Shown here: positions 1 through 6,255 of the stretch, one piece after another
Position numbering within the stretch: the first letter of the stretch is position 1
Layout: each line of letters starts with the position of its first letter
NCBI GenBank assembly: GCA_035252155.1
Contig: DATFDL010000629.1
Location: 1-21,209, forward strand
DNA from: JAICLL01 sp035252155
Lineage (GTDB): Bacteria; Planctomycetota; Planctomycetia; Pirellulales; JAICIG01
Reading direction: 5' to 3'
DNA length: 21,209 bases
Position numbers and translations under genes: made by a program
The notes under the pieces: generated by a model
What the model was told of the DNA's origin: nothing
The model's input: only the letters and a program-made list of their open reading frames with translations
The model's database searches: none

Positions 1-137
1 CGAGGGAAATTGCATCCGCGGTCGCCTGACATATGAATGGGTGCCTCCGCCACTTGTGCGCGTCTCGGTCGTCACGGTAAAACGGGTAGCCGAAAGCGAC
101 GAGACCTTCACCCTTTGCAAACGACAGCAATCAGCAC

Positions 138-869
138 ATGAAATTATCCGGAAAAACCGCCTTGGTGACCGGCGGAGCGACGGGCATCGGTTTGGGCGTC
201 GCCGTGGCCTTGGCGGGAGAGGGCTGCCGCGTGGCCATCGCGGGCCGGCGAGAAGACAAACTGCGCGAAGCCGCCGCCAGCTTTCGTGGCAAGCCGCCCT
301 TGGCCGTACATGCCGCCGACGTGGGCGACCTGGCCAGTGTCGAACAGCTCGTGGCTTGGGCCCAGCGGGAACTCGGTCCGCTCGACATCCTGGTCAACAG
401 CGCGGGAGTGAACGTCGTGCGCCGCTCGCTGGCTGAATTGTCGCCCGACGATTGGGAAACGATGATGCGGATCAACGCCACCGGCGCGTTCTATTGCACC
501 CGCGCGGTGCTGCCTCAAATGCGCGAGCGTCGCGGCGGGCTGATCGTCAATATCTCGTCGATCGCCGGCAAGCGTTCTAGCACGCTCGGCGGCATCGGCT
601 ACACCGCCTCGAAGTTTGCGATGACGGCGTTGGGCGTCACTGCGGGACGTGAAGAGGCCCAATATGGCATTCGCGTGACCAATATCTATCCGGGCGAGGT
701 CGACACGCCGATTCTCGAACACCGGCCCACGCCCGTCAGCGCCGAGCATCGTGCCCGCATCCTCAAGCCTGAAGACATCGCGGCGGCGGTCGTCATGGTG
801 GCCTGTCTGCCCGCTCGGGCGCACGTGCCCGAGCTGGTCATGAAGCCGACCAGTCAGGATTATTTCTGA
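138..869 (+). CDS. SDR family NAD(P)-dependent oxidoreductase
   Basis: This is a classical short-chain dehydrogenase/reductase of 243 residues, the usual size for the family. Visible motifs are the Rossmann cofactor loop TGGATGIG (residues 11-18), the NSAG variant of NNAG (87-90), N113, a serine in NISSIAG (140-141), and the catalytic Y155 and K159 in YTASK, so the Ser-Tyr-Lys-Asn set looks intact. These enzymes reduce or oxidise carbonyl/hydroxyl groups with NAD(P)H in the cytoplasm. The substrate cannot be read from the sequence. The PGEVDTP segment after strand beta-6 is typical. The gene stands alone and faces the next gene tail to tail across a repeat-rich gap. ATG 138 is chosen because the Rossmann strand begins only a few residues later; no clear Shine-Dalgarno sequence precedes it. 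Confidence 0.93.
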   Translation: MKLSGKTALVTGGATGIGLGVAVALAGEGCRVAIAGRREDKLREAAASFRGKPPLAVHAADVGDLASVEQLVAWAQRELGPLDILVNSAGVNVVRRSLAELSPDDWETMMRINATGAFYCTRAVLPQMRERRGGLIVNISSIAGKRSSTLGGIGYTASKFAMTALGVTAGREEAQYGIRVTNIYPGEVDTPILEHRPTPVSAEHRARILKPEDIAAAVVMVACLPARAHVPELVMKPTSQDYF

Positions 870-957
870 GTTGGAAGTTGGAAGTTGGAAGTTTGAAGTT
901 GGAAGTTTTCAGACGAGGGGGCGTCCCTCTTCAAACTTCACACTTCAAACTTAAAAC
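870..957. repeat. Heptamer (TTGGAAG-like) tract with inverted counterpart
   Basis: The gap between two convergent genes is filled by about five copies of TTGGAAG or TTTGAAG (870-909). A short GC-rich palindrome follows (GAGGG 915-919 with CCCTC 925-929). The other side carries the complementary-sense units CTTCAAA and CTTCACA (about 929-950). The two sides can pair into a long imperfect hairpin, so a bidirectional terminator is possible, although there is no clean U-run. The simple-sequence nature suggests the copy number may vary between strains. Confidence 0.75.
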
Positions 958-1299
958 TCAGTGTCTCGTCAGCCGACTGATCGTGCCGTCGGATCGGATC
1001 GCCAACAGCCAAGTGTTGCCATCTTGGAAACTGGTGACCACCACCGCCTGAGTTGGGGCCTGACCCTCTTCATCTTCGTCCGAGCGGGGCGGCTGAACGT
1101 CGTAGATCACGGGCGTCGGGTCTTTGCCCTGCTCGAGCACATACGCTCGGGCGATTTGAATGAACGCCGCCTGCTGCTCATCGGTAAACGCCGACTTGGG
1201 CGCCGGCTGCAACGCCGCCGGCGAGGGGAGCGGGAACGTTTCACCAGCGCAGCCGACCGACGCCACGACGACCATCAGGTTGATGAGGCTCGTTTTCAA
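958..1299 (-). CDS. Small putative lipoprotein, function unknown
   Basis: From TTG 1299 the product is 113 residues. It has a short basic N-terminus, a hydrophobic stretch (LINLMVVVASVG) and a cysteine at residue 17 in the context ASVGC, which resembles a lipobox although the -3 residue is a serine. The rest is soluble, with an acidic segment (RSDEDEEG) and a C-terminal strand-rich part (QAVVVTSFQDGNTWLLAI). I chose TTG 1299 because GAGG lies 6 bases upstream and it gives a proper signal peptide; an upstream in-frame GTG at 1323 would add 8 residues. I do not recognise a family. It is probably secreted and membrane anchored. Its neighbours give no hint of function. Confidence 0.6.
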   Translation of the reverse strand: MKTSLINLMVVVASVGCAGETFPLPSPAALQPAPKSAFTDEQQAAFIQIARAYVLEQGKDPTPVIYDVQPPRSDEDEEGQAPTQAVVVTSFQDGNTWLLAIRSDGTISRLTRH

Positions 1300-1431
1300 G
1301 ACTTTCCTCGTCCCTCGCCCCACTCAAGGCCGCTAGTTGCCGGCCGCCTCTGCCCGTGCGAGAGCGACCTTGGCCCGTGGCCAAAATCGAACCGCACGCA
1401 CGACTAGCAACCAGCGGCATCTCAAGCGCTC

Positions 1432-1535
1432 GTAGGGTGGGACGAGCTTGCGAGTCCCACCATTTCCGTTGCGCCACGCGGGCTCGTCATTGCGAGGCAA
1501 AGGTGGGACTCGTTTCACTCGTCCCACCCTACGCC
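1432..1535. repeat. Composite palindromic intergenic element, copy A
   Basis: This element of about 104 bases opens with GTAGGGTGGGACGAG and closes with the complementary CTCGTCCCACCCTAC. Each half also contains its own hairpin: GGTGGGAC ... GTCCCACC occurs once in the left half and again in the right half. A close copy lies at 4815-4919 and a degenerate fragment at 3931-3969. The dyad structure, the intergenic position and the repetition within one window fit a REP/MITE-like dispersed element. Confidence 0.85.
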
Positions 1536-1576
1536 TGTCACACACAAAACCGCCGGCGAGCTTGCCGCGGGGCGTG

Positions 1577-1595
1577 CATCACGCGGAGCGTGATG
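1577..1595. repeat. Perfect 8-bp stem hairpin
   Basis: CATCACGC and GCGTGATG flank a GGA loop. The hairpin sits just past the stop codon of the minus-strand C26-like gene (1628). No U-run follows on that strand, so it could be a transcript-end stabiliser or part of a dispersed repeat rather than a classical terminator. Confidence 0.6.
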
Positions 1596-1627
1596 ACTAC
1601 TATACGCGCACGCTGCCGACCGTTCTC

Positions 1628-2377
1628 TCAGGCCACCAGGCGCAGCTCGCGGGCTGGGGCGCGAACGCCGTCGAGGAATTCCTCGAAGATTCGCAGGTCG
1701 AGCGCACTGGCCGAATCGCTTTCAGGATGGAACTGCGTGCCCATCGCGAACCAATCTTCGCGGGTGCTCTCGATAGCTTCAATCACGCCATCGGGACAGC
1801 GGGCCGTCACCATGAAACCCGGCGCGACTTCGTCGATGGCCATATGGTGCAGGCTGTTCACGCGGATTTCGCCCTCGCCGTAGACGCGCTCCATCAACGT
1901 GCCCGGCACTACCTCCAAGGCGTGCCGGTGGGCGGCGTCGAGCGAGTCGCGGTGCGGCAGGGCCTTGGGTAGGTCTTCGGGAATGTGAAAATACAGATTG
2001 CCGCCTTCGTGCAGGTTGAGCAACTGCATGCCCAGCCCGATGCCGAACACCGGCAGCCGCCGATCGGAAATCATCTTCATCAGCCGGCGGTCGAACGTCT
2101 CGCGGCGCGGGTCGAGCATGCGGATCGAAGGATGCAGCATGAAGCCGTCGCGGCGGGGGTCGAGATCGGCGCCGCCGACGAGCACCATGCCGTCGAGCAG
2201 ATCGAGAACGCGATTGAGGTCGGCGTCGTCGGCCAAGGGTGGCACGACCAGCGGCACGCCTCCCGCCCGAACGATCGAGTCGTAATAGCCCGCGCAGATG
2301 AAACTAAAGGCGGGCGAATCCTTTTTGGCCGCGCGATAGTCTGCGTTCAAACCGATGAGTGGCTTCTGCTTCTTCAT
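1628..2377 (-). CDS. Class I glutamine amidotransferase-like protein (peptidase C26 / PuuD-like) without catalytic Cys
   Basis: The 249-residue product has the fold signature of gamma-glutamyl-GABA hydrolase (PuuD, peptidase C26). It shows the N-terminal IGLNADYR strand, DGMVLVGGADLDP (62-74), the nucleophile-elbow region VFGIGLGMQ (110-118), NSLHHM (174-179) and the His/Glu pair in QFHPES (H217, E219). The usual elbow is GICRGMQ; here the nucleophilic cysteine is glycine (G114) and the following arginine is leucine. Ordinary glutaminase or hydrolase chemistry is therefore unlikely, and a binding, regulatory or altered activity is inferred. The start is ATG 2377, not the upstream in-frame codon at 2419, because AGGAG lies 8 bases before it and the family N-terminus begins there. 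It is transcribed alone. Confidence 0.85.
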   Translation of the reverse strand: MKKQKPLIGLNADYRAAKKDSPAFSFICAGYYDSIVRAGGVPLVVPPLADDADLNRVLDLLDGMVLVGGADLDPRRDGFMLHPSIRMLDPRRETFDRRLMKMISDRRLPVFGIGLGMQLLNLHEGGNLYFHIPEDLPKALPHRDSLDAAHRHALEVVPGTLMERVYGEGEIRVNSLHHMAIDEVAPGFMVTARCPDGVIEAIESTREDWFAMGTQFHPESDSASALDLRIFEEFLDGVRAPARELRLVA

Positions 2378-2385
2378 TTCACACG

Positions 2386-2390
2386 CTCCT
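2386..2390 (-). promoter_or_regulatory. Shine-Dalgarno site for the C26-like gene
   Basis: AGGAG on the minus strand lies 8 bases from ATG 2377. This spacing decides the start over the in-frame codon 14 positions upstream. Confidence 0.75.
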
Positions 2391-2847
2391 TTGGACAGAT
2401 CCCTTGTCTGGAGTGACACGAAACGCTAGGAAAAACTTCCGCACAAAAATTTTCGCACGAGGGGCTTCGGACGGTGCGGGCGCAGAATGCGTGGAAGCAA
2501 GGAGCCGTTGAAAAGCCGAAGGCGACCTGGTCGGTCTTCGGCATGGGCGGGCAGAGAGGCCCGGCCAGAGCGCGACAAATGAGCCGGCTGTTTCGTGAGT
2601 CATCCTTGACACCACCTTGGCGTGAACCGATCGGGCGATCGCTCACGTCCCATCCTGGGTCTTACGCCGGAGCCGTTGGTGACGAACCAACAACCTCGAT
2701 CGCGACGCTTGCGGCAGGGGTCCGCAAAGCGTCACATGCGATGATCGAGTTTTACGACCGCGCTGGCCGATTGCAAGTAAATCCTGTATTTTGCGTAAGG
2801 AGGCGGCGGACACCACAACATCCTGTGCAAGCATCGGTTTTGCTAGC
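2391..2847. other. Divergent intergenic region, no gene supported
   Basis: This stretch separates the divergently transcribed C26-like gene (minus) and the OleA-like gene (plus), so both promoters should lie here. ORFs are possible in several frames, but none resembles a protein family or has a good start. A strong AAGGAGG lies at 2797-2803, but it is about 44 bases from the ATG I prefer at 2848. No convincing -35/-10 pair was found on either strand. Confidence 0.5.
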
Positions 2848-3933
2848 ATGCGTTACCAAAAAGTTTGTCTCGAAGCGTTGGGCCACACGTTGCCCGACGA
2901 AGTCGTCACTTCGGCCCAGATCGAGGCCGCGCTCGCGCCGCTCTACCGCCGGCTGCGGCTGCCCGAAGGTCGGCTGGAATTGATGACCGGCATTCGCGAG
3001 CGGCGCTTCTGGCCGCCGGGCATGTTGCCCAGCGAGGCGAGCATCGCCAGCGCCCAGCGGGCCATCGCGGCGGCCGGCGTCGATCGGCGGCAGATCGGCG
3101 CCCTGATTCATGCCTCGGTCTGTCGCGATCATTTGGAACCGGCCACCGCCTGCCGCGTGCATCACGCTCTGGGGTTGCCCGGCGATTGTCTGATCTACGA
3201 TGTCTCGAATGCCTGTCTGGGCATGCTCAACGGCATGTTGCAGGTGGCCAATATGATCGAGCTGGGACAAATCCGAGCGGGCGTGGTGGTGGGTGCCGAG
3301 AGCAGCCGGCCGCTGGTCGAAACGACCATCGCCGCGCTCAACCGCGACGAAACGATCACCCGCGAGCAGATGAAACTGGCCGTGGCGTCGCTGACGATCG
3401 GCTCGGCCAGCGCGGCGGTGGTGCTGGTCGATCGCGAACTGAGCCGCACGCAAAACCGCCTGAAGGCCGCGGTGGCCCACGCCAACACCGAGTTTCACAC
3501 ACTCTGTCAAAGCGGTTGCGACGAGTCGGTCGCCGGTGGCATGAAGCCCTTGATGACCACCGACAGCGAAAAGCTGTTGCACGCCGGCGTGGCGACTGCC
3601 CGCGGCGCGTTCGATCGGTTTCTTGGCGAGTTCGGCGGCCCAAAAATCGACAAGACATTTTGCCATCAAGTCGGTGTGGCCCATCGCAAATTATTGTTGG
3701 AGCAACTAAACATCGACCCAGCGGCCGATTTTTCGACGGTTGAGTTTCTCGGCAACACCGGCTCGGCGGCCGTGCCCATCACCGCGGCCATCGGCATCGA
3801 ACGCGGCCACATTTCGCCCGGCGACCAGGTGGCGCTGTTGGGCATCGGCTCGGGCTTGAACGTGGTGATGATCGGAGTCGATTGGCAAACGGTGGCCATT
3901 CCAAATGCGCTCGCAGGGCGGGCTAAGTCGTAG
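2848..3933 (+). CDS. 3-oxoacyl-ACP synthase III family protein, OleA-like
   Basis: The 361-residue thiolase-fold protein has the KAS III triad: C123 in DVSNACLG, H273 in FCHQVG and N303 in LGNTGSAA. Several features match OleA, which condenses two acyl-CoAs head-to-head into a beta-keto acid for long-chain olefin synthesis, better than FabH. They are SVCRDHLEP with E97 where OleA has its catalytic glutamate, the AxxxxLGLPGDC segment before the active cysteine, and the C-terminal LLGIGSGLN. OleA homologues are known in planctomycetes. No oleB, oleC or oleD follows; the next genes are a membrane protein and a NUDIX hydrolase. ATG 2848 directly precedes the conserved N-terminus; a TTG at 2791 would add 19 unconserved-looking residues. 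The family assignment is firm, the OleA subtype is inferred. Confidence 0.85.
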   Translation: MRYQKVCLEALGHTLPDEVVTSAQIEAALAPLYRRLRLPEGRLELMTGIRERRFWPPGMLPSEASIASAQRAIAAAGVDRRQIGALIHASVCRDHLEPATACRVHHALGLPGDCLIYDVSNACLGMLNGMLQVANMIELGQIRAGVVVGAESSRPLVETTIAALNRDETITREQMKLAVASLTIGSASAAVVLVDRELSRTQNRLKAAVAHANTEFHTLCQSGCDESVAGGMKPLMTTDSEKLLHAGVATARGAFDRFLGEFGGPKIDKTFCHQVGVAHRKLLLEQLNIDPAADFSTVEFLGNTGSAAVPITAAIGIERGHISPGDQVALLGIGSGLNVVMIGVDWQTVAIPNALAGRAKS

Positions 3934-3969
3934 GGTGGGCCGAGCGAAGCGAGTCACACCGTTAGGTTA
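3931..3969. repeat. Degenerate fragment of the palindromic element
   Basis: GTAGGGTGGGCCGAGCGAAG followed by CGAGTCACACC matches the left half of the elements at 1432 and 4815, with several changes. It begins at the stop codon of the OleA-like gene, and the right half is missing. Confidence 0.65.
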
Positions 3970-3974
3970 ATCGC

Positions 3975-4430
3975 ATGACCGACGTGAATCCTTATGCGTC
4001 GCCCGTAGAGTTCGGGAGCGCGGCGATTGAGCGATCGCGCGTGCGCGGCGTCGGCGCGTGGGTGGTCATGAGTTTCGTCCTAGACGCGCTGGTCATCTAC
4101 ACCAGTTTGCCTGAATTGACTTGGGCGTATTATGCCATCGCCGCGGCGCTCCGGTTTGCATTGCCGCTCGCGGCGCTTTATGCGGTGTGGCGCCGACGCT
4201 CTACCGGGCGCTGGATTCTTGTTGGCGTGTTTAGTATGCGGGCGGCTGGAAGCTTGTTGATCCTCGCAACCTATTTCTCTCACGGCATTCCGAGTCTGCC
4301 GCTCCTTGTCACTCCGCCAATCCTGAAATATATCATTCAGGCGTTGATTTACGGCGCCGCGACAACCTGGCTGCTCTTTTCTCGAACCATGCGGCGGCGG
4401 CCGGAGATCGCCGGAGGTTCGAATGGTTGA
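3975..4430 (+). CDS. Small integral membrane protein with N-terminal NPYASP motif
   Basis: The 151-residue protein starts with a short soluble tail containing NPYASP (residues 5-10), a motif found at the start of many small planctomycete membrane proteins. Three or four hydrophobic segments follow, roughly at 28-45, 50-70, 80-100 and 108-134, and the C-terminus is basic (RTMRRRPE). It is most likely an inner-membrane protein of unknown role. Its last codons overlap the start of the NUDIX gene by 8 bases, so the two are probably translated together. ATG 3975 is the natural start because it places NPYASP at the N-terminus. Confidence 0.8.
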   Translation: MTDVNPYASPVEFGSAAIERSRVRGVGAWVVMSFVLDALVIYTSLPELTWAYYAIAAALRFALPLAALYAVWRRRSTGRWILVGVFSMRAAGSLLILATYFSHGIPSLPLLVTPPILKYIIQALIYGAATTWLLFSRTMRRRPEIAGGSNG

Positions 4431-4818
4431 ATCCGCCGGAGTGCTGCTCTATCGCGAAGGGGGTGAAGGACTGGAAGTGCTCTTAATCCACCCGTCGGGC
4501 AATTACAACCGCCGGGCGCCTTGGGGTATTCCCAAAGGCTTGCCCGACGCGGGCGAGTCGCTCGAAGCCGCCGCCCGTCGAGAGGCATTGGAAGAGACCG
4601 GCGTGGCGGCCGGCGAGCTGGTGCCACTGGGCCACATCGACTATCGCAAGAGCCGCAAGCGGGTGCATTGCTTCGCCGGTCCGGCGCCCGACGACGCCTC
4701 GCCGCGATGCGTCTCTTGGGAAGTTGACTGCGCGGAGTTTGTCACGATGGCGCGGGCCCGCCAGTTAATCCATCCCGACCAATTGCCGTTCTTGGATCGA
4801 CTCGAAGAGCAACGGTAG
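4423..4818 (+). CDS. NUDIX hydrolase
   Basis: The 131-residue protein contains a complete Nudix box, G-x5-E-x7-REUxEExGU, seen as GLPDAGE followed by REALEETGV (about residues 38-61), preceded by WGIPKG. The REUxEE glutamates bind the divalent metal. NUDIX enzymes hydrolyse nucleoside diphosphates linked to another group. The short single-domain form with VLLIHPSG...WGIPKG resembles Ap4A-hydrolase-like and general house-cleaning members, but the substrate is not determined. The start overlaps the membrane-protein gene by 8 bases. The stop codon TAG (4816-4818) lies inside the first bases of the palindromic element at 4815, so the element touches the 3' end of the gene. Confidence 0.93.
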   Translation: MVESAGVLLYREGGEGLEVLLIHPSGNYNRRAPWGIPKGLPDAGESLEAAARREALEETGVAAGELVPLGHIDYRKSRKRVHCFAGPAPDDASPRCVSWEVDCAEFVTMARARQLIHPDQLPFLDRLEEQR

Positions 4819-4919
4819 GGTGGGACGAGCTTGCGAGTCCCACCGTTTCCATTGCGCCACGCGCACGCGTCGTGGTGAGCCAAAGGTGGGACTCGTTTCA
4901 CTCGTCCCACCCTATGGCC
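4815..4919. repeat. Composite palindromic intergenic element, copy B
   Basis: This is a near-identical copy of the element at 1432-1535. It has the same outer inverted ends and the same two internal GGTGGGAC/GTCCCACC hairpins, with changes concentrated in the central linker. A short extra piece (GGTCCACCCTACGCC, 4922-4936) follows it. It lies between the convergent NUDIX gene and RmlD-like gene and supplies the NUDIX stop codon. Confidence 0.85.
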
Positions 4920-4943
4920 TCGGTCCACCCTACGCCTGATTTC

Positions 4944-5966
4944 TCACGCCACCTCGTGGCGGCGGCGGAGCGGATTGCGATAGAGCACTTCGGCCAAAAA
5001 CGCCGCCGAGCCGGGCCAGCCGGGCGGACGCTCGTGGTGCCAGTCGCGATGGGTCGGCACCAGCGACTCGTCATAAGGCCAGGGGTCGAACGGCGCGTAA
5101 CCCAACGCATCGGCCAGCTTACGCGAGTCCATCGCCACGTTGCCTGCCCGTGGCGGCACAGGGCCGGCCGCCGCTCGCAGGCAACCCATCAAAAGTTCGG
5201 GCGAGTAGCCGCCCGCGCGGTTGATGACCTGGGCGATTTTATACAGGCTCAGGGGCTTCGGCCCGCCCGCATGAAACAGCCCGGCCAGCCGATTGGTCAA
5301 CATCGTCTCGCACAGCTCATTCAGGCAATCGGTGTAAGTGGGCGTGCGGACTTCGTCGAAGTAGAGCGTGGCTGGCCGCGATTTTTTGAACCGCGATTGG
5401 ATCCAATCGATCGCCCCCGCATGGCCGTTGAAGCTGACGCCCATCGGCAAGGAAATGCGCAGCAGGCACGCTTGCGGGGCCTCAGCCAGCAGCAGCTCTT
5501 CGGCGGCGACCATCGTCGTACCATAAACAGTTACCGGGTCGGTGGCGTCGCTCTCCAAATATCCCCCGCCGAGCTTGCCCCCAAACACCAGGTCGACGGA
5601 GAGATGCACCAGCCGCACGTCGGCCGGACCAATGACGTCGAGCAGATTGCGCACGCCCTCGACATTGATTCGCCAGGCCAGCCCCGGGTCGAGCTCGCAG
5701 GCCCGCAGTGCGCAATTGCCGGCGCAATTGAGCACGCTGCGAAACTGGTACTCGTCGAACAGGCGTCTCAGTCCATCGCGGTCTTCTGCGTCGCAGGCCA
5801 CGACGCCCTCGCCGGCCAGCCGAAAGTTGTCGCGCTGCCGGATGCCGATCACCGCTCCCGGATACCGCGCCTGGAAGTACGCCAGCGCGTTGTAACCCGC
5901 CACGCCCGCAATGCCGGTGATCAGCAGCGGGGTCTTGAGTTCTGAAAGTCGTGTACTTGGCGGCAA
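4944..5966 (-). CDS. RmlD-like extended SDR (sugar-nucleotide reductase family) with substituted catalytic Lys
   Basis: The 340-residue protein matches the RmlD / dTDP-4-dehydrorhamnose reductase branch of extended SDRs. It has the NAD(P)-binding TGIAGVAG (17-24), LNCAGNCALRACE (79-91) for the usual hydrophobic-NAA strand, INVEG (100-104), SVDLVFGG (123-130) for the STDYVFDG motif, and VYGTT (147-151). The catalytic YxxxK is Y148-xxx-M152, so the lysine that lowers the tyrosine pKa is missing. The C-terminal substrate domain looks complete. Activity may be altered or lost, and a sugar-nucleotide ligand is only inferred. The start is TTG 5966: an in-frame stop lies 9 bases upstream and there is no ATG before the Rossmann motif. 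It is monocistronic. Confidence 0.82.
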   Translation of the reverse strand: MPPSTRLSELKTPLLITGIAGVAGYNALAYFQARYPGAVIGIRQRDNFRLAGEGVVACDAEDRDGLRRLFDEYQFRSVLNCAGNCALRACELDPGLAWRINVEGVRNLLDVIGPADVRLVHLSVDLVFGGKLGGGYLESDATDPVTVYGTTMVAAEELLLAEAPQACLLRISLPMGVSFNGHAGAIDWIQSRFKKSRPATLYFDEVRTPTYTDCLNELCETMLTNRLAGLFHAGGPKPLSLYKIAQVINRAGGYSPELLMGCLRAAAGPVPPRAGNVAMDSRKLADALGYAPFDPWPYDESLVPTHRDWHHERPPGWPGSAAFLAEVLYRNPLRRRHEVA

Positions 5967-6020
5967 CGTTACTGCTCAGTCAACAAGATAAAGTGACGTC
6001 CTTTGTGTGCAATCGCCCTT

Positions 6021-6211
6021 GGGTGCCACGGCATCCGCAGCGGCGCAATCGCGATCGCCCCGACGCGCGAGTTTAATCGCCGCGGCGGACGCCGTGCGGA
6101 GCCGGCTCCAATACTGGGACCATCGAGCGGATCCGCACGGCGTCCGTCGCAGCGACCGGCCCTGTGAGCGTCGCGAAGTCGGTCTCCGCTGCGACGGATG
6201 CCGTGGCACCC
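6021..6211. repeat. Nested inverted repeat (long imperfect hairpin)
   Basis: The outer arms are 6021-6043 (GGGTGCCACGGCATCCGCAG followed by CGG) and its complement at 6186-6211, which carries a 3-base insertion. The inner arms are 6084-6100 and 6132-6148 (16 of 17 pairing), around a loop that includes GGAGCCGGCTCC. The unit of about 190 bases lies between the RmlD-like gene's start and the end of the M16 operon, and I found no credible gene in it. It may be a structured RNA, a dispersed palindromic element or a terminator-like structure. Confidence 0.65.
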
Positions 6212-6255
6212 ACGCGCACCTTTTTTACCTTCTCAATGCAGCTCCCCGCCAGCGG

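Larger units (their letters stand above)
1300..1627. other. Intergenic region holding a palindromic element and a hairpin
   Basis: I see no convincing gene here. The region holds the composite palindrome at 1432-1535 and a perfect 8-bp hairpin at 1577-1595, both listed separately. It lies upstream of the lipoprotein gene and downstream of the C26-like gene, both on the minus strand. Confidence 0.6.

Noticed and set aside
1..29. Possible C-terminus of an upstream gene ending in a TGA at 27-29
   Set aside because: One frame reads a few plausible residues before a stop, but the piece is too short to support a call.
961..1407. Plus-strand ORF opposite the small lipoprotein
   Set aside because: The minus-strand frame has a signal peptide and cysteine in a fitting position, while the plus translation is arginine-rich and featureless.
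2474..2983. Plus-strand ORF in the divergent gap
   Set aside because: It runs into the start of the thiolase in another frame, has biased composition and no recognised motif.
6221..6227. Run of T near 6221 as a terminator of the M16 operon
   Set aside because: On the minus strand, where the operon is transcribed, this is an A-run, which does not fit an intrinsic terminator.
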